64,000 bases of DNA from Paenibacillus sp. A3. Its GTDB lineage: Bacteria; Bacillota; Bacilli; Paenibacillales; NBRC-103111. This document shows positions 15,001 to 23,443 of the stretch, one piece after another (the stretch's first letter is position 1; each line of letters starts with the position of its first letter). Under the pieces are notes generated by a model that did no database searches, had not been told where the DNA came from, and saw only the letters and a program-made list of their open reading frames with translations. The translations under genes and the position numbers were made by a program. The DNA is taken from contig NZ_JTHN01000006.1 of assembly GCF_001399685.1 (NCBI RefSeq), positions 1-64,000 on the forward strand. The letters run 5' to 3'.

Positions 15001-17058
15001 ACGTCTGGATCGACCGGTAAGCCGAAAGGTGTTATGGTCGAGCATCAATCGGCTGTTCATACCTTGAGCCAATTGGAATGCGAATATCCGCTGCTCGCGG
15101 GCGATGCGTTCCTGCTGAAGACCACTTTCACGTTCGACTTCTCGGTGCCCGAGCTGTTCAGCTGGTTTTTCGGTCAAGGGAAGCTGGTAATTTTGCCGCA
15201 AGGCGCGGAAAAAGACCCGGCCGCCTTATTGAAGGCCGTAGAGGATAATCGGATCACCCACTTGAACCTTGTGCCTTCCATGCTCAGCGTGTTGGTTCAT
15301 TACATGAAGGACACCGGCGCCGATTGCATCCGAAACCTGAAATATGTGTTCGCTTGCGGAGAGACGCTGCCGGCAAAATTGGTGCAAGACTACTACAACT
15401 TGTCTCCGGGCGCCGTATTGGAAAATATTTATGGTCCTACGGAAGCAACGGTCTATGCTACCCGGTATACGACAAGTCCGGAGACGGGCAAGCTGGCCAG
15501 CGTGCCTATCGGTAAACCATACGGAAATGTGCAAGTGTGGATGATGGATAACGCATCTCATTTGTCGCCGATCGGCGTAGCCGGAGAGCTTTGCATTTCG
15601 GGAGAAGGCGTTGCCCGAGGGTACTTTAATCAACCGGAGCTGACGGCCGAGAAATTTGTGCCGAACCCGTTCGTCCCGGGACAACGGATTTATCGGACCG
15701 GAGACCTTGCCAGATGGCTCCCGGACGGGAATATCGAGTACCTGGGCCGGATCGACCACCAAGTCAAGATCCGCGGCTACCGGATCGAGCTTGGCGAACT
15801 GGAGGCACAGCTTCTGAAGGTGCCTGCCGTTCAGGAAGCGGTCGTCATCGCACGGGAGGACGAGTCCGGGCAGAAGCAGCTGTGCGCATATGTCGTGGCG
15901 GACCGGGAAATGACGGCAAGCGAGCTGAGAAGCACATTGTCCGAGGAACTGCCGGTTTACATGATTCCGTCCTATTTTGTCCAATTGGAGCAAATGCCGT
16001 TGACGCCTAACGGGAAGCTGAACCGCAAAGCGCTGCCGGCCCCGGAAGGAAGCGTGCAGGCCGGAGCGGAGTACATCGCGCCGCGAACTTCGATGGAATC
16101 GCAGCTGGCTCAGATTTGGCAAGAAGTACTGGGACTTCATAAAGTAGGAGTGAAGGAGAACTTCTTTGATCTGGGGGGCCATTCCTTAAAAGTGCTTCAA
16201 TTGATTCAAAAGGTCCGTACCGACATTGGCATCGACGTTCCTCTGCATGTGGTATTTAAGCTGCCGACGCTTGAAGATTTGGCTCAAGAGCTGTTTAAAT
16301 ACAAGGTTGGAGAAGGGTACGGCAATGCGGAGGGCGACACGATTCGGTTGAATGAGCATGGCCCGATCAATGTGTTCTGCTTCCCGCCAAGGGTCGGCTA
16401 TGGCTTGGCTTATTACGAAATGGCCAGACAGCTCGAACATCATTGCGTCGTCTATGGAATGGAATTTATAGGAGATCGTTTTCAGGGCGAAGAGATGCTT
16501 GAGCAGTATGTCAACTCCATTGTAAGCATTCAAGAGAACGGGCCATACGTGTTCCTGGGATACTCGCTCGGAGGCAACCTTGCGTTCGAAGTGGCCAAGG
16601 CGATGGAAAGCCGCGGGTACCAAGTATCGGACATCATCATGGTCGATTCGATGAGAAAGACGAGCAGAGACGAGTCCTCGCCGGAAGAGACGGAAGCTCT
16701 CGTTGAGGCGGTGCTGGAAAGCATATCCGACACGTATAAAGCTTATTTATCGGATGCGTCCGACAGGGAGAGAGTCCGACATAAAATGCACGTTTACACG
16801 ATGTATCGTAACGAGTTGATCAACGAAGGAACCGTTCAAGCCAACATCCACGCCTTAGTCGCGGAAGGCTCGACAGTTAGAGCTGTAGGGCCCAAGGATG
16901 CGCTGTTGTGGCAGCAGGCTGCGCCGAACGGCTATGCGGAATACGAAGTGATCGGAACTCACGATGTGCTGCTCGATGTCGGATTTGTCGAGGAGAACGT
17001 GAAGGTGCTTCAACGCATAGTAAAAAGCATCGTCGAAGAGAAGCTTCAATTTAGCTGA
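1..17058 (+). CDS. fusA: Fusaricidin-type nonribosomal peptide synthetase, 3' part (5' end outside window)
   Basis: Cytoplasmic multimodular NRPS; the frame is open at base 1, so the gene starts upstream. Domain order by nucleotide: partial epimerase E (1-940); C (970-2290, HHIIMDGW near 1387), A (2340-3830), T (GGHS, Ser at 3967); C (4135-5440, HHIISDG at 4507), A (5455-6950), T (GGDS, Ser 7090), E (7240-8620, HHLAVDG 7630); C (8640-9940), A (9985-11480), T (GGDS, Ser 11623), E (11780-13150); C (13180-14500), A (14530-16040), T (GGHS, Ser 16183); thioesterase (16370-17055, GYSLGG with Ser at 16564). Ten-residue pocket codes read by eye: DGFFLGVVFK (Ile/Val-like), DFWNIGMVHK (the Thr code), DLTKIGEVGK (the Asn code), DFPNFCIVYK (unusual). 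With the E domains this gives D-X, aliphatic, D-allo-Thr, D-Asn, X, then release. That equals fusaricidin residues 2-6, whose last residue is D-Ala. In the known fus operon fusA is the last gene, matching the terminator that follows here. The product match is inference from order and codes. Confidence 0.9.
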   Translation: MLFEDRASGYEQAVSGQAIRLPQKTDSFQLWAQQLSIYANSPAMESERAYWQQLRQADAAPLPKDDALEQALVRDSKTITIQWTPEETEQLLKQAHRAYNTEMNDLLLTALGMAIHTWTGIGHVLVNLEGHGREPIIPDIDITRTVGWFTSQYPIVLDMGADRDVSRRIKRVKEGLRQIPHKGIGYGILNYLSAPEEEGSLEVRPDISFNYLGQFDQDLQANALQISPYSTGTAASESAERHYALDINGMISGGALTLTIGYNGKEYRQETIERFSGLFRASLQKIIQHCVTKERAELTPSDVLLKGLTVEELDELVEQTGHLGEIENVYKLTPMQKGMLFHSLLEPDSGSYFEQATFDLRGTFDVEAFAKSLDALVQRHAALRTNFYSGWKDLPVQIVYRDKKSGFVYEDLRGMDEAQREAYIEAYAAEDKARGFDLARDALLRVSILRTGEEAYRLLWSFHHIIMDGWCIPLITREVFEHYAAVMQQKQPELALALPYSQYIEWLDRQNDDEASRYWREYLEDYEQHTTLPLANTSGKAKGHVSEQFVYDLDKGLTQRIERMAKQHQVTVSTLMQAVWGIVLQKYNGQRDVVFGSVVSGRPTEIPGIESMIGLFINTIPVRVRTEEHATFAEAVKKHQERYLASHAYDTYPLYEIQAQTGQKQNLITHIMVFENYPVEQQIQQLGSGEQAAFEITDAELFEQTNYDFNLIVMPGESFKIVFRYNALVYDRASIERIQGHLVHMLEQIANNPQVRLSELELITPQEKAQMRQVWDDTTTRYPKDKTLQQLFEEQVERTPDAVAVIFGDEQLTYGELNERANGLARTLRTEGVEPDQPVGLMVERSLEMIVGIFGILKAGGAYVPIDPEYPEERIRYMLEDSGAKLLLTQPQVQKKVQFTGLVLDLTDRQMYQGGKDNLTPVHGSEALACIIYTSGSTGKPKGNLTMHYNISRVVKETNYIGFAAKDRILQLSSFSFDGSTFDIYGALLNGASLVLITRDEVMDARELSRVLRTQRITKCFMTTALFNTLVDIDVDCFETLEALLFGGEKVSAGHVRKAFARLGPGRLIHVYGPTESTVFATYHRVDDMDEKADTVPIGKPISNTSVYVLDRDQRLLPAGIPGELYIAGDGLARGYLNYPELTDERFIYSPLAPGGRMYRTGDLVKWLEDGSIEYISRIDAQVKIRGYRIELGEVEAHLLKTEAVQEAVAIAHEDETGHKRLGAYFVADRTLTAGELRAALSQELPEYMIPSYFVQLERMPLTKNGKVDRKALPAPEADLHAGTELAAPRTPAEAQLAQIWQEVLGLPQVGVKDNFFDIGGHSLRATLLVSRIQKEMSGEISLREAFQYPTIEEMAQLLEERENMAYASIPVIEERPYYPVSSAQKRLYILSQLEGGEVGYNMPGVMTVEGALDRERLEEAFRQLIRRHETLRTGFETVNGEPVQRVHPEVAFAVDYAQTGEEEAEERIRSFVRAFDLAKPPLLRVGLIGLEKDRHLLLFDMHHIISDGVSMSILVEEFIRLYEGAELPPLRIQYKDYAAWQQAEAQSERMSKQEEYWLDVFRGELPVLGLPTDELRPAVRSFEGDRMEFSLGQHRSDALKQLAAQTGSTLYMVLLAAYTTLLHKYTGQEDVTVGSPIAGRRHADLGSLIGMFVNTLAIRNYPAGEKTFQDYVQEVKETALKAYEHQDYPFEMLIDKLNLKRDLSRNPLFDTMLVLQNMEQGAQEIEGLQFKPYEHRHPVAKFDLMLTVSEEAGELVCSLEYASVLYKQESVDRMAKHFMQVIDIVTEEPQTLLSSIEIITPQEKTQILELWGECKADYPRDKTIHRLFEEQAERTPDLVAVVSERSELTYRELNERANQLARTLSAEGVKSDQLVGIMADRSLEMIVGMLAILKAGGAYVPVDPEYPEERIRYVLEDSGAGMLLTQTHLMERAFFDGKVVDLHNSAAYHEDASNLGTAVGPNHLAYVIYTSGTTGKPKGTLIEHKNVVRLLFNDRNLFDFGPADTWTLFHSFCFDFSVWEMYGALLYGGKLVVVPSLTAKNPQQFLQLLKAQQVTILNQTPTYFYQLLQEELSHDGKELKLRQIIFGGEALSPALLKEWRTKYPHVQLINMYGITETTVHATYKEITETEIEEGTSNIGTAIPTLSLYILDEQRHPQPIGIAGELYVAGDGLARGYLNRPDLTAERFVDNPFVTGDRMYKSGDLARWLPDGTMEYLGRIDHQVKIRGYRIELGEVEAKLLNVASVQEVIVLAREDVSGQKYLCAYFVADTELTVSGLRGALAQELPGYMIPSYFVQLERMPRTPNGKLDRKALPAPEGSVQTGAEYAAPRTAVEQTLASVWEGVLGATRVGIRDNFFDLGGDSIKSIQVSSRLFQAGYKLEMKDLFKYPTIAELSPHIQAVSRIAEQGEVTGATKLTPIQHWFFERQTAAPHHYNHAVMLYREDGFEEEALRALMTRLAEHHDALRLVFRRTDHGIEAWNRGVDEGELFTMDIFDFKNEEDCAAALETKANEIQSGIDLSEGPLMKLGLFRCADGDHLLIVIHHLAVDGVSWRILFEDFAAGYEQAARGQAIQLPQKTDSFQLWAERLSLYAESAAMERERAYWQEIAAVDAVTLPKDQAQDSSLLRDVESVTVQWSEQETEQLLKQAHRAYNTEMNDLLLTALGMAIHEWSGIEKVLVNLEGHGREPIVPDIDITRTVGWFTSQYPIVLEMGADREIARRIKRVKEGLRQIPHKGIGYGILNYLSASSEGVQWNIEPEISFNYLGQFDQDLQSNALQLSPYSIGEALSGQTVQNYALDINGMISEGALALTISYNCKEYRQETIERLAGIIQASLQKVIMHCITKERSELTPSDVLLKGLTMEQLEQLVEQTRHVGEIEDVYKLTPMQKGMLFHSLMEPGSVSYFEQAEFGLRGSLDTEAFAHSFDALAQRHAILRTNFYSGWGDLPVQVVFRSKSIEFAYKDLRQMNDAERQAYLETYAAEDKARGFDLARDALMRVTVLHTGEESYRVLWSFHHIIMDGWCIPLITGELFEHYSAIRRKRQPELVEAQPYSRYIEWLERQDDAEASDYWSRYLEGYEHQTIVPEGKPQGKAEAYVLEELVCDWGQDLTRRIDLVAKRHQVTVNTLLQTAWGIALQCYNGHRDVVFGGVVSGRPAEIPGIESMIGLFINTIPVRVQAEEGETFMEVMVRTQKDSLASHAYDTYPLYEIQGKTEQKQDLISHIMVFENYPVEQQVEQTGSGEGEAIELTDFAMFEQTNYDFNLIVIPGDALRVSFRYNACVYERTSVERIRGHLMRIIEQVADNPNIRVDELELVTPQEKAQLLDWAGHKVEYPREKAIHQLFEEQVKRTPERIAAIYEESRLTYKELNEQANRLARTLRAEGVQSEQLVGLMVERSLEMIVGILGIIKAGGAYVPIDPEYPEERIGYILEDSGAKLLLTQSHLRERVSFAGKLVDLNDPQAYAQDGSNPGWPVQPEELVYLIYTSGTTGLPKGTMITQQGLVNYIWWAKDVYVAGEKLDFPLYSSISFDLTVTSVFTPLITGNTIRIYDGEDKAMLIQRIVEENQVDIVKLTPTHLSLIKEMKLPSGSRIRKFIVGGENLSTNLAKSIMEQFNGQVQIFNEYGPTETVVGCMIYLYDPVRDTRESVPIGVPAANVSIYLLDEQRNPVPPGVPGEMYIAGDGVARGYLNRPELTAEKFVDNPFEPGERMYRTGDLARWLPDGNIEYLGRIDHQVKIRGYRIELGEVEAQLLNVASVKEAIVIAREDSSGHKVLCAYLTADRLLTPGELRTALAEELPGYMVPSYFVQLEQMPLTPNGKLDRKALPAPEESMTGAEYAAPQTAIERTLASVWESVLGHPRIGVRNNFFDLGGDSIKAIQVSSRLLQTGHKLKMKDLFKYPTIAELSPHIETASRIAEQGEVAGPTKLTPIQHWFFEQRLADPHHFNQAVMLYREEGFDETALRQAIRAIAEHHDALRLVFRQTEHGIEAWNRRVDEGELYSLDIFDFKGDADCAAAVEAKASEIQSGISLSDGPLMKLGLFRCADGDHLLIAIHHLAVDGVSWRILFEDLAAGYEQAASGQTIRLPQKTDSFQLWAQQLSLYANSSAAERERSYWQQIEEVGPSPLPKDYVQANALIRDSQAVTVQWTERETEQLLKQAHRAYNTEMNDLLLTALGMAVHKWTGIEQVLVNLEGHGREAILPDIDITRTVGWFTSQYPVVLEMGAELNVSRRIKRVKEGLRQIPHKGIGYGILNYLSASTEGVPIETKPEISFNYLGQFDQDLHSSGLQVSPYSTGAEVGERTPQSYTLGINGMISEGKLSLTISYSGKEYRSETMERFGDLVRASLLEVVQHCVTKEHAELTPSDVLLKELTVEKLEQLVEETRRLGDIENVYKLTPMQKGMLFHSLLEPESVAYFEQAKFYLRGTFHLEDFTRSWDALVQRHAILRTSFYTGWSELPVQVVLRSRKIDIAYEDLRATNEAQREKHIETYLGADKVRGFDLTQDALLRMTVLRTGEEDFLLLWSFHHIIMDGWSLPLVIQELFEHYFAIRQHRQPDLAAVLPYSRYMEWLEQQNHEEAANYWTGYLEGYEEQTVLPQRKAESPEKTEGYVSEKLLYDLDPGLTQRLELVAKQYQVTVNTLMQAAWGIVLQRYNGSRDVVFGSVVSGRPAEIPGIESMVGLFINAVPVRVRTEAGDTFAKVMKERQEQYLASHAYDTYPLYEIQAQSEQKHHLISHIMVFENYPLERQVEQVGSGERAPLEIVDLEMFEQTNYDFNLLVLPGEDMKLFYRYNASVYEQASIERIHGHLVHLMEQVAANPNIRVDELELITPQEKAQILNIWNDTAVDYPREKTIYQVFEEQAARTPDRTALVFEDRQLTYAELNERANRLARTLRAEGVQPDQLVGIMVERSLDMIVGILGIWKAGGAYVPIDPEFPEDRIRYMLEDSGAKILLTQGHLPGHPAFGGKVVNLDDPQAYDRNGSNPDPAAGPNHLAYVIYTSGSTGKPKGVMVEHQSAVHTLSQLECEYPLLAGDAFLLKTTFTFDFSVPELFSWFFGQGKLVILPQGAEKDPAALLKAVEDNRITHLNLVPSMLSVLVHYMKDTGADCIRNLKYVFACGETLPAKLVQDYYNLSPGAVLENIYGPTEATVYATRYTTSPETGKLASVPIGKPYGNVQVWMMDNASHLSPIGVAGELCISGEGVARGYFNQPELTAEKFVPNPFVPGQRIYRTGDLARWLPDGNIEYLGRIDHQVKIRGYRIELGELEAQLLKVPAVQEAVVIAREDESGQKQLCAYVVADREMTASELRSTLSEELPVYMIPSYFVQLEQMPLTPNGKLNRKALPAPEGSVQAGAEYIAPRTSMESQLAQIWQEVLGLHKVGVKENFFDLGGHSLKVLQLIQKVRTDIGIDVPLHVVFKLPTLEDLAQELFKYKVGEGYGNAEGDTIRLNEHGPINVFCFPPRVGYGLAYYEMARQLEHHCVVYGMEFIGDRFQGEEMLEQYVNSIVSIQENGPYVFLGYSLGGNLAFEVAKAMESRGYQVSDIIMVDSMRKTSRDESSPEETEALVEAVLESISDTYKAYLSDASDRERVRHKMHVYTMYRNELINEGTVQANIHALVAEGSTVRAVGPKDALLWQQAAPNGYAEYEVIGTHDVLLDVGFVEENVKVLQRIVKSIVEEKLQFS

Positions 17059-17132
17059 GTTCGACTCGTTCGTAAAGAACCATGAAATAGAAAGGCAACC
17101 GGAAGCTCCTATACCCGATTGAAAATTCAATG

Positions 17133-17161
17133 CGCCGCTATCGCCAGATAGCGGCTTTTTT
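17133..17161 (+). terminator. Rho-independent terminator of the NRPS gene
   Basis: GCCGCTAT and ATAGCGGC form an eight-pair stem with a six-base loop, directly followed by TTTTTT. It lies about 75 bases after the NRPS stop codon, so the NRPS is probably the last gene of its operon. Confidence 0.85.
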
Positions 17162-17174
17162 CCCTTATGAACTC

Positions 17175-17409
17175 TTTTGAAGTGAGCTTGTTGAGAAAGT
17201 GGGCGATTGAAGTAATAGAGGAGTACGAGGGGGGGGGGGTATCTACTTCCGATCGCTGTTGTCAGCGGGAAACTTGGATTGAAGCCGCTTAGTAGCGGAT
17301 GTTTCCCGCAGACAAAGGCGAACGCTATCGCTCCTCCAGTAGATACCCCACCCTCCGTTTGTTACTCTATTTCAGTCAAAAACCTCTTTCTCAACACTCT
17401 GACTTCAAA
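17175..17409. repeat. Nested palindromic intergenic repeat, copy 1 (MITE-like)
   Basis: The two ends are imperfect inverted repeats: TTTGAAGT...GTTGAGAAAG at about 17177-17200, and the same pattern reversed at about 17386-17409. The arms continue inward for about 70 bases (AATAGAG, then a G-rich run, then GGTATCTACT against AGTAGATACC). Inside lie two further inverted repeats, one pairing AGCGGGAAAC with GTTTCCCGC, and a small CCGCT/AGCGG hairpin. There is no reading frame of note. A second copy without the centre lies at 23191-23295. The left arm contains a run of G residues, which may be prone to length variation. Confidence 0.7.
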
Positions 17410-17517
17410 CATTGTTTGAAGTTGTTTCAATATAGGAAATTATAGTTGAATAATATTCAAGTTTCTTTTGAAGAAAGTTCAAGTCTCGTATACTTGAAAT
17501 CATGAGGTGGGATTAAA

Positions 17518-17830
17518 ATGACATCACGATCTGCTCGGAGAAGGTAGATGAGACAATCCTGTAAAGCTGGTTGCAAATCATATTCGAGATCTTTTTTCTG
17601 TCTTTCTTACACTTAAAGAATTTTATATTTTGGAAAGATTCGACAGGTATCACAAAGAGTCCGATATGTTAGAAGATATCGAGAAACATTATAAAGAAAG
17701 TATCATCGCAAGACAGCATGAGATTGTTTTCATTTCGGAACGGTTACAAGAGCGGTTAAACATTACGCCAAGTCCAAACGTATTTAAATACATAACCGAA
17801 ATGAATGGGGGAGTACTTTATGAAAAGTAA
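17518..17830 (+). pseudogene. Probable frameshifted small gene, unrecognised
   Basis: A good ribosome binding site (GAGGTGGG) precedes ATG at 17518, but this frame closes after nine codons at a TAG. A different frame is open from 17552 to 17830 and looks like a genuine, charged helical protein end. It contains NPVKLVANHIRDLF and, later, ERFDRYHKESDML, but has no ATG near its beginning; the first usable start is TTG at 17630 without a clear binding site. A single missing A near 17555 would join another short open stretch to it. It overlaps the next gene by 11 bases. I read this as a decayed gene; a real short gene starting at 17630 remains possible. The family is not recognised. Confidence 0.4.
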
Positions 17831-18215
17831 ACGTCACCTAAAGTATATTTACCATGACGCTGTGATTACCGCATTACAACTTCTAGACGATCGCACAGTT
17901 TGTTTTCATATAAATCTTAGTACCCTTTTTTACAAGGAAACAAAAAATAAAGTTATTTTGGAATTGCATCAGATTTTAAACTTCGAAGATTTCTTGGAGT
18001 ATTTAAGTATTCGTGAATCGAATTCATTTCAATTGGAGTACACACAGAGACTCGAGAAATTTTTGCGAATAGATGGAATTATGCTTGCGACGAATACAAT
18101 TAATGGATATCTAGTGATTACAATAGATATAGATCATCTAGGAGCATTTGGATTATTTTTAAAGACATTGCACGAAGAAGGCGACGCAGAAACGAACGAA
18201 GAATACGGTTTCTAG
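17820..18215 (+). CDS. Hypothetical protein, 131 aa
   Basis: The start is ATG 17820 (MKSKRHLKYIYHDAV), preceded by GGGGGAG. The protein is hydrophilic with alternating beta/alpha character, no signal peptide and no cysteine motif, and a very acidic tail (HEEGDAETNEEYGF). I do not recognise a family. It overlaps the end of the decayed ORF upstream, as in a two-gene operon. The local sequence is AT-rich compared with the NRPS, which suggests an accessory origin. Confidence 0.6.
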   Translation: MKSKRHLKYIYHDAVITALQLLDDRTVCFHINLSTLFYKETKNKVILELHQILNFEDFLEYLSIRESNSFQLEYTQRLEKFLRIDGIMLATNTINGYLVITIDIDHLGAFGLFLKTLHEEGDAETNEEYGF

Positions 18216-18259
18216 TAAAATCAATGGCAGACCACCCGGAAACAAGAAAGGACGTTAAA

Positions 18260-18742
18260 ATGCCGATTACCATAAAGAATCAGAATGAGGAGTTTTTGCT
18301 TCGCGTTGCCGGAGTATTGATTAAGGAAAATAAAGTATTGCTGCATAAGACCAAGAAAGGCAATGCATGGGTATTGCCTGGTGGCAGAGGAGAAATTAAC
18401 GAGGAGACGGGCAAGACGGTTATTCGGGAATTTGCCGAAGAGTTAGGATTGAATGTTAAAGCTGCCCGGTTGCTATGGATCATTGAAAGTTTCAATGCTT
18501 ATGGCGAGAAAAATCTTCACGAACATGGGATCTATTATTTGGTAAAATCCGTGGAAGCGGAAATAACGATTCGTACGGAAGAATTTTTTGGATTGGAAAA
18601 AGAAGTAGGGATCGTCTATAAATGGATTGAACTGCAAGAATTACACAACATGAAGATATACCCAAGAGCATTAAAGCAACTTTTACAAAACATATCCGAA
18701 GATAATGAAATTAAACATATTATAAATACCGAGGAATCATGA
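18260..18742 (+). CDS. Nudix hydrolase
   Basis: Hydrolyses a nucleoside diphosphate linked to another moiety; the substrate cannot be told from sequence. A full Nudix box is visible: G at GRGEINEE followed by REFAEELGL, matching GX5EX7REUXEEXGU, in the first half of a 160-residue protein. The fold context AWVLPGG just before it is typical. The start chosen is ATG 18260 (MPITIKNQ) because AAAGGACG lies eight bases upstream. An in-frame ATG at 18224 would add 12 residues but has no binding site. It is a single gene; the next gene is convergent. Confidence 0.85.
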   Translation: MPITIKNQNEEFLLRVAGVLIKENKVLLHKTKKGNAWVLPGGRGEINEETGKTVIREFAEELGLNVKAARLLWIIESFNAYGEKNLHEHGIYYLVKSVEAEITIRTEEFFGLEKEVGIVYKWIELQELHNMKIYPRALKQLLQNISEDNEIKHIINTEES

Positions 18743-18840
18743 AGTCAGCAGCTTCCGGGAATACCGCTTTTACACGCAGTAAAAACGTTCCGGTCGCTGC
18801 CGCTTGATTTTAAATGTTCTTGCGCGCTTGGCCGGCCGGA

Positions 18841-19458
18841 TTATTCCCGGTAGTGAGAGGTGTCGCCATACAATTCGACTTTTGGAACATCGTCATTCAT
18901 AATAATTTTGCATAGGGCAGTCGGATGGATATCGGGCATGCCCCCAATCTCATGCAGCTGCTTACCTAAAAAATAACTCATGATGGCTTTTAAAGTGATC
19001 CGGTGAGTTACAATAAGCACTTGCTGGCCTTTATGCTCTGCAAGAATATGGTTAAGTGCAGGGATCGTTCTTTCGAGCAATTGCGAATAGCTTTCTCCAT
19101 GACCTGTAGGACGGTACAAATGCGGCTCATTAAAGAAATGATCGTACGGAATGGGATATTGCTGTTGAATATGGTCGATTTGCTGACCTTCCCACAGTCC
19201 CATATTTATTTCTTTGAGCGAATCGATCGTTGAGACTGGTACCGGACGATTTCCCGAGATAATTCGGGCAGTGTTGAATGCCCTTGGGCTGGAGCTGGAA
19301 TAAATGGCATCGAAATGGACATTCTCCAAGCGCTCCTTCAACCATTCGGCTTGCCGCATCCCGTAGTCGGTCAGAGGAGAATCCAGATGGCCTTGCATTT
19401 GCTTCTTCGAATTCCATTCCGTTTGACCGTGCCGGGTTAAATACAACGTCGTTTGCAT
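18841..19458 (-). CDS. Histidine phosphatase family protein (phosphoglycerate mutase-like)
   Basis: Cytosolic phosphatase of the RHG superfamily, with a phospho-histidine intermediate. The signature LTRHGQTEWN is at the N terminus. TDYGMRQAEWLKERL, IYSSSSPRAFNTARI and VTHRITLKAIM follow in the expected positions, the last supplying the second catalytic histidine. The length of 205 residues is normal. The start is ATG at 19458 (MQTTLYLTRHG) with GAGGAGG 11 bases upstream; the 15-codon extension is not supported. The nearest relatives by appearance are the PhoE/GpmB-like phosphatases, whose substrates are broad. Confidence 0.88.
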   Translation of the reverse strand: MQTTLYLTRHGQTEWNSKKQMQGHLDSPLTDYGMRQAEWLKERLENVHFDAIYSSSSPRAFNTARIISGNRPVPVSTIDSLKEINMGLWEGQQIDHIQQQYPIPYDHFFNEPHLYRPTGHGESYSQLLERTIPALNHILAEHKGQQVLIVTHRITLKAIMSYFLGKQLHEIGGMPDIHPTALCKIIMNDDVPKVELYGDTSHYRE

Positions 19459-19509
19459 GATGGAAAGTGCCTCCTCATGGTGTTGGTTGTCTTGAGCCTG
19501 CATGCCGGA

Positions 19510-20364
19510 TCATTTCCACATGCTTCCTTGGAATAGGCGAGCATGCTTGCGAAGTCGGTCCGAGCGGATATATCCGCGCTGAGTGAGGAGCCATTTCAAT
19601 GGAGCGGGAGTCGGCTCCGAGAACAGAAATTGAACAAGCGGCAGCAGCTGATGAAACAACTGAGAGGAATCGTCTATTTTTCCTGCCCGGAAAAGCTCGT
19701 ACACCTGTACAAACTGCTCGCTATCCAGGTTGGCGCTTGCCAGAATTCCTCCTTTGGCGCCGCAGCACAGAGAAGCGAAAAAAAGCTCATCCTCCCCGCA
19801 TAAGACCGGCTTGGACATGCTCCGGGCCAGCCGAAACATACGCCTTATTTTGCCTGTTCCCTCTTTCAGTCCAATCACATGCTCCATTCCCATAATGACT
19901 TTTACCGTTTCCAAATCCAGCGCGAACCCGTCACGATGAGGGGGATCGCACAAAATAATGGGCAGGTCCGCTTCGGCTAGAGCTTGAAAATGCCGGATGA
20001 CGGCTTGCTGCGATAGAAAATGGGAATCGGGCGCGGCAACGAGAGCGGCATCTGCCCCAAGAGATTTGGCTTGCGCCGTTCTTCTAACGGCCGCAGAAGT
20101 GTTGCTTTCACCTGTTCCAACAATCAGCGGGATGGTTCGCGATGCTGCGATTGCATTGCGCGCAGCGGAGATAAGGATTTCGAACTCGCGGGATTCAAGC
20201 ACTGGGGATTCCCCAATCGTTCCATTGATGATCAATCCGTGAATTCCCTTGCTCACCAAACGCCGAATCAGTTCTTCAAACGATCGGATATCCAGCTCCC
20301 CGCTGTGGTCAAAAGGCGTAACGACAGGAACCATCACACCGCGTAACGTATCTTCTGTAAGCAC
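19510..20364 (-). CDS. DapA/dihydrodipicolinate synthase family lyase, atypical active site
   Basis: TIM-barrel aldolase/lyase family. NGTIGES, the Schiff-base lysine in GLKEGTGK, and overall length (284 aa) support the family. The position of the catalytic tyrosine in true DapA (YNVPxRTG) reads LCDPPHRDG here. The tyrosine is therefore missing while the arginine is kept, so this is probably not dihydrodipicolinate synthase but a relative acting on another 2-oxo acid. The start is GTG 20364 (VLTEDTLRGVMVPVVTPF), with GGAGG nine bases upstream; the longer ORF has no binding site. It is divergent from the decarboxylase gene with a 220-base shared promoter region, and tail-to-head with the phosphatase gene 51 bases downstream, so those two may be co-transcribed. 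Confidence 0.85.
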   Translation of the reverse strand: MLTEDTLRGVMVPVVTPFDHSGELDIRSFEELIRRLVSKGIHGLIINGTIGESPVLESREFEILISAARNAIAASRTIPLIVGTGESNTSAAVRRTAQAKSLGADAALVAAPDSHFLSQQAVIRHFQALAEADLPIILCDPPHRDGFALDLETVKVIMGMEHVIGLKEGTGKIRRMFRLARSMSKPVLCGEDELFFASLCCGAKGGILASANLDSEQFVQVYELFRAGKIDDSSQLFHQLLPLVQFLFSEPTPAPLKWLLTQRGYIRSDRLRKHARLFQGSMWK

Positions 20365-20587
20365 ACCGTTCCACCTCCGTTCTCCCCGCGATGCGATGCA
20401 TGCTAATGAATGTAAAGCATTTCTCCCCAAAAGTAACCACCCAATTGGAGAAGTCATGTACCAATCCGGTTCGACCGGTGAAGCGGTTGGTGCAGAAAAA
20501 AGCGGAATGGATGGTTACTTGCCGAAGCATAGCCGTTATATTCGGGTTTGATCCACTAGGAGAACGCGACTGAAAGGAAGGATGGAC

Positions 20588-22102
20588 ATGGATCATCACA
20601 AAACGCCGTTGTTCACGGCATTGATGCAGCACGTCGCCAACGATCCGCTGCAATTCCACATTCCGGGCCACAAAAAAGGGAGAGGAGCAGACCCGGAATT
20701 TCGGGCTTTTGTGGGTGATAATACTTTGTCCATAGACCTGATCAATATCGTTCCGCTCGACGATCTCCACCAGCCGACGGGGCCGATTCGAGAGGCCGAG
20801 CAATTGGCGGCGGACGCCTTCGGAGCGGACCATACGTTATTTTCCGTTCAAGGGACTACAGGGGCCATCATGACGATGATTATGTCCGTCTGCTCCCCTG
20901 GCGATACCATCATCCTTCCACGCAACGCGCATAAATCCATTTTGTCTGCCGTCATCTTTGCGGGAGCGATTCCCGTGTGGGTGGAGCCGGAGAAGGATGA
21001 GCGGCTCGGCATCGAGCATGGCGTAACCACGGAGTCGATTCGGCAAGCCATAACAAGAAACCCGGATGTGAAAGCCGTGCTCCTCATCAACCCGACGTAT
21101 TACGGGACCAGCATTGATTTGCGTCAGATGGTCGAGCTTGTTCACAGCTGCAACATTCCGGTGCTGGTTGACGAGGCGCATGGGACGCTGCTTCATTTTC
21201 ACGAACAGCTGCCTATGTCTGCGATGCAGGCAGGTGCGGATATGGCTGCAACCAGTGTCCATAAGCTGGGAGGCTCGATGACGCAGAGTTCGATTCTGAA
21301 TGTAAAAGGCGATCGGGTAAGCATCAAGCGAATTCGTACGGTCATGAGCATGCTTACGACAACTTCGACCTCTTATCTGCTGCTGGCTTCGCTTGATACC
21401 GCCAGAAGACAGCTGGCTCTGCATGGACAAGCCTTAACGGGGCAAACCATCCGATTGGCCCAGGAAGCCCGGCGTCAAATCAATGAGATTCCCGGACTGT
21501 ACTGCTACGGGGAGGAAATATGCGAAAAGCGGGGCGTGTTTCGTTATGACCCGACGAAACTTTGCATTCATCTGGAACAACTGAACCTGACCGGGTACGC
21601 AGCGGAGCAGTGGTTAAGGGAAACGTACAAGCTTGAGGTTGAACTGAGCGATCTAACGAATATTTTGTGCCTGATCACACTGGGCGATACGGAGCAGGAA
21701 GTCAACCGGCTGGTTCAGGCTTTGCGGCATTTGTCAGATGCATTTCTTGGTGAGGGAAAATGGAGCAAGCGGGTTTCTGCCGCCGTCATTCCTGCTGCTT
21801 CGCGTTTTGGGTTAACGCCCAGAGAAGCTTTCTATGCTCCTACGGAGGAGGCGGCGCTGGAACAAGCCTGCGGGCGTGTTATCTCTGAATTCGTATACGT
21901 ATATCCCCCGGGTATTCCGATCTTGATGCCTGGACAGGTCATCACCCGGGAAATCGTAGATTATATCAAACGGCATGTGGAAGCCAGCCTGCCGGTAAAG
22001 GGACCGGAAGATCCGGATATCCAAAAGGTCAAAGTTGTCGCTGCTCCCCGGCAACAAGAGAAGGCGCCGGGCAGGCGTACCGGGTACATCATTCCGGATT
22101 GA
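20588..22102 (+). CDS. Aminotransferase class I/II-fold Orn/Lys/Arg decarboxylase family protein
   Basis: PLP-dependent decarboxylase of the SpeA/YaaO (fold I) type that would turn arginine, lysine or ornithine into the amine. The N terminus TPLFTALMQHV and FHIPGHKKGRG is the family hallmark. SVHKLGGSMTQSS carries the PLP lysine (about K226), and VDEAHGTLLHF carries the PLP aspartate. The C-terminal domain has YPPGIPILMPG. Length is 504 residues, normal for the Gram-positive type. GGAAGG is six bases before ATG 20588; an in-frame ATG at 20582 is too close to it. Followed after 52 bases by a nitrilase gene, probably one operon. Substrate is not predictable from what I can see. Confidence 0.88.
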   Translation: MDHHKTPLFTALMQHVANDPLQFHIPGHKKGRGADPEFRAFVGDNTLSIDLINIVPLDDLHQPTGPIREAEQLAADAFGADHTLFSVQGTTGAIMTMIMSVCSPGDTIILPRNAHKSILSAVIFAGAIPVWVEPEKDERLGIEHGVTTESIRQAITRNPDVKAVLLINPTYYGTSIDLRQMVELVHSCNIPVLVDEAHGTLLHFHEQLPMSAMQAGADMAATSVHKLGGSMTQSSILNVKGDRVSIKRIRTVMSMLTTTSTSYLLLASLDTARRQLALHGQALTGQTIRLAQEARRQINEIPGLYCYGEEICEKRGVFRYDPTKLCIHLEQLNLTGYAAEQWLRETYKLEVELSDLTNILCLITLGDTEQEVNRLVQALRHLSDAFLGEGKWSKRVSAAVIPAASRFGLTPREAFYAPTEEAALEQACGRVISEFVYVYPPGIPILMPGQVITREIVDYIKRHVEASLPVKGPEDPDIQKVKVVAAPRQQEKAPGRRTGYIIPD

Positions 22103-22154
22103 GGCGGGGATTGGTGCCGGAAACGAATAAATCATCTTTGAGGGGGAGGATGGA

Positions 22155-23144
22155 ATGAACAATCATCACGTGAAAGTAGCTGTCATTCAGACAGCAGCCA
22201 TCTTATTCGATATGCAATCGGCCATGGACAAGATTGAAAATATGACGAGAGAGGCTGCCGGACAAGGGGCGAATTTGATTGTTTTTCCCGAAGTCTTCTT
22301 GCCGGGGTATCCGCGAGGCCTAAGCTTCGGTACGCGGGTGGGAAGCCGTAACGCCGACGGGAGAAAGGACTGGGAGCGCTATTGGGCAAATGCCATCGAC
22401 ATCCCGGGGACCGAAACCGGAATTTTTGGCGAATTGGCGAAGGAGGCGGGAGTTTACCTGGTCATCGGCGTAGTCGAGCGTGACCGGGAATTTAGCACAG
22501 GAACGTTATACAATTCCATGGTGTACATCGGGCCGGACGGTGCTCTTCTGGGGAAACACCGCAAGCTTGTTCCGACGGGTTCCGAGCGTCTCTTATGGGG
22601 ACAAGGGGACGGTAGTACGCTCACCGTCATCGATACTCCTTTTGGACGAATCGGCGGCTTGATCTGTTGGGAAAATTATATGCCGCTTGCCCGCATGGCC
22701 ATGTATGCGCAAGGCATCGACATCTATCTGGCTCCCACGGCAGACGCCCGCGATACGTGGCAAGCGACGATTAGGCATATCGCCTGCGAAGGCCGATGCT
22801 TTGTTATTTCGTGCAATCAGTTTGCGACCAAAGCATCTTATCCTGCGGATTTGGCTTGCTACGAAGATATCAAGGACGACACCGACATGTTGAGCAGAGG
22901 GGGAAGCGCCATTGTCGGACCGCTAGGCGAATATGTCGTTGAACCGCTCTACAACCAGGAAGGCATTCTCATGGCAACATTGGATCTTTCCCAGGTCGTA
23001 CAGAGCCGCTATGATTTCGATGTTACAGGCCATTACAGCCGCCCGGATGTGTTTCAACTGATCGTTAACAATAAAAAACAAGAAATCGTTCGAACCGTTG
23101 CATGCAAACTGACCGAATGCAGTGATACACAGCCGCATTGGTGA
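22155..23144 (+). CDS. Carbon-nitrogen hydrolase, nitrilase type
   Basis: Hydrolyses an organic nitrile to the acid and ammonia, or acts as a related amidase or hydratase. The catalytic triad is clear: Glu46 in FPEVFLPGYP, Lys137 in KHRKLVPT, and Cys171 in GLICWENYMPLAR. CWENYMPL and the FPEVFLPGYPRG context are those of true nitrilases (branch 1) rather than of general amidohydrolases. Length is 329 residues, typical. The start is ATG 22155 after GGGGGAGG. It lies directly downstream of the amino-acid decarboxylase, so the pair may convert an amine- or nitrile-containing metabolite; that pathway is inference only. It is followed by a palindromic repeat and a terminator. Confidence 0.9.
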   Translation: MNNHHVKVAVIQTAAILFDMQSAMDKIENMTREAAGQGANLIVFPEVFLPGYPRGLSFGTRVGSRNADGRKDWERYWANAIDIPGTETGIFGELAKEAGVYLVIGVVERDREFSTGTLYNSMVYIGPDGALLGKHRKLVPTGSERLLWGQGDGSTLTVIDTPFGRIGGLICWENYMPLARMAMYAQGIDIYLAPTADARDTWQATIRHIACEGRCFVISCNQFATKASYPADLACYEDIKDDTDMLSRGGSAIVGPLGEYVVEPLYNQEGILMATLDLSQVVQSRYDFDVTGHYSRPDVFQLIVNNKKQEIVRTVACKLTECSDTQPHW

Positions 23145-23190
23145 TAACTATAGTGCTTCCGGCCAGTACGACATTGGCGTGCTTCAGAAT

Positions 23191-23295
23191 GGTGAGAAAG
23201 AGGTATTTGACTGAAATAGAGAAACATACGGAGGTGGATACCCCACCCCCTCGTACACCTCGATTACCTCTATTGACCGCTTTCTCAACAAGCTC
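23191..23295. repeat. Palindromic intergenic repeat, copy 2 (short form)
   Basis: The left arm (GAGAAAGAGGT...TTTGACTGAAATAGAG...ACGGAGG) matches the right end of the 17.2-17.4 kb element read on the other strand. The right arm (CTCGTAC...CTCTATT...CTTTCTCAACAAGCTC) matches its left end. The arms meet at GGATACCCCACCCCC with the 110-base centre missing. This copy could form a long imperfect hairpin just before the terminator of the nitrilase gene. Confidence 0.65.
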
Positions 23296-23296
23296 C

Positions 23297-23323
23297 AGCT
23301 CGACCTTGGGGTCGTGCTTTTTT
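23297..23323 (+). terminator. Rho-independent terminator after the nitrilase gene
   Basis: AGC-T-CGACC pairs with GGTCG-T-GCT across a four-base loop and is followed by TTTTTT. It sits immediately downstream of repeat copy 2 and would end the decarboxylase-nitrilase transcript. Confidence 0.75.
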
Positions 23324-23443
23324 ATGTTCATTTTTATGTCTGGGTGTCCATTGGCTGGAATAAAAAGAAACGAAATGGATGGTTACGCTCCTGCCTGCTT
23401 CCGTTACGATATCGAGCGAGACGAACAGAAGAGGTGATTTCAT

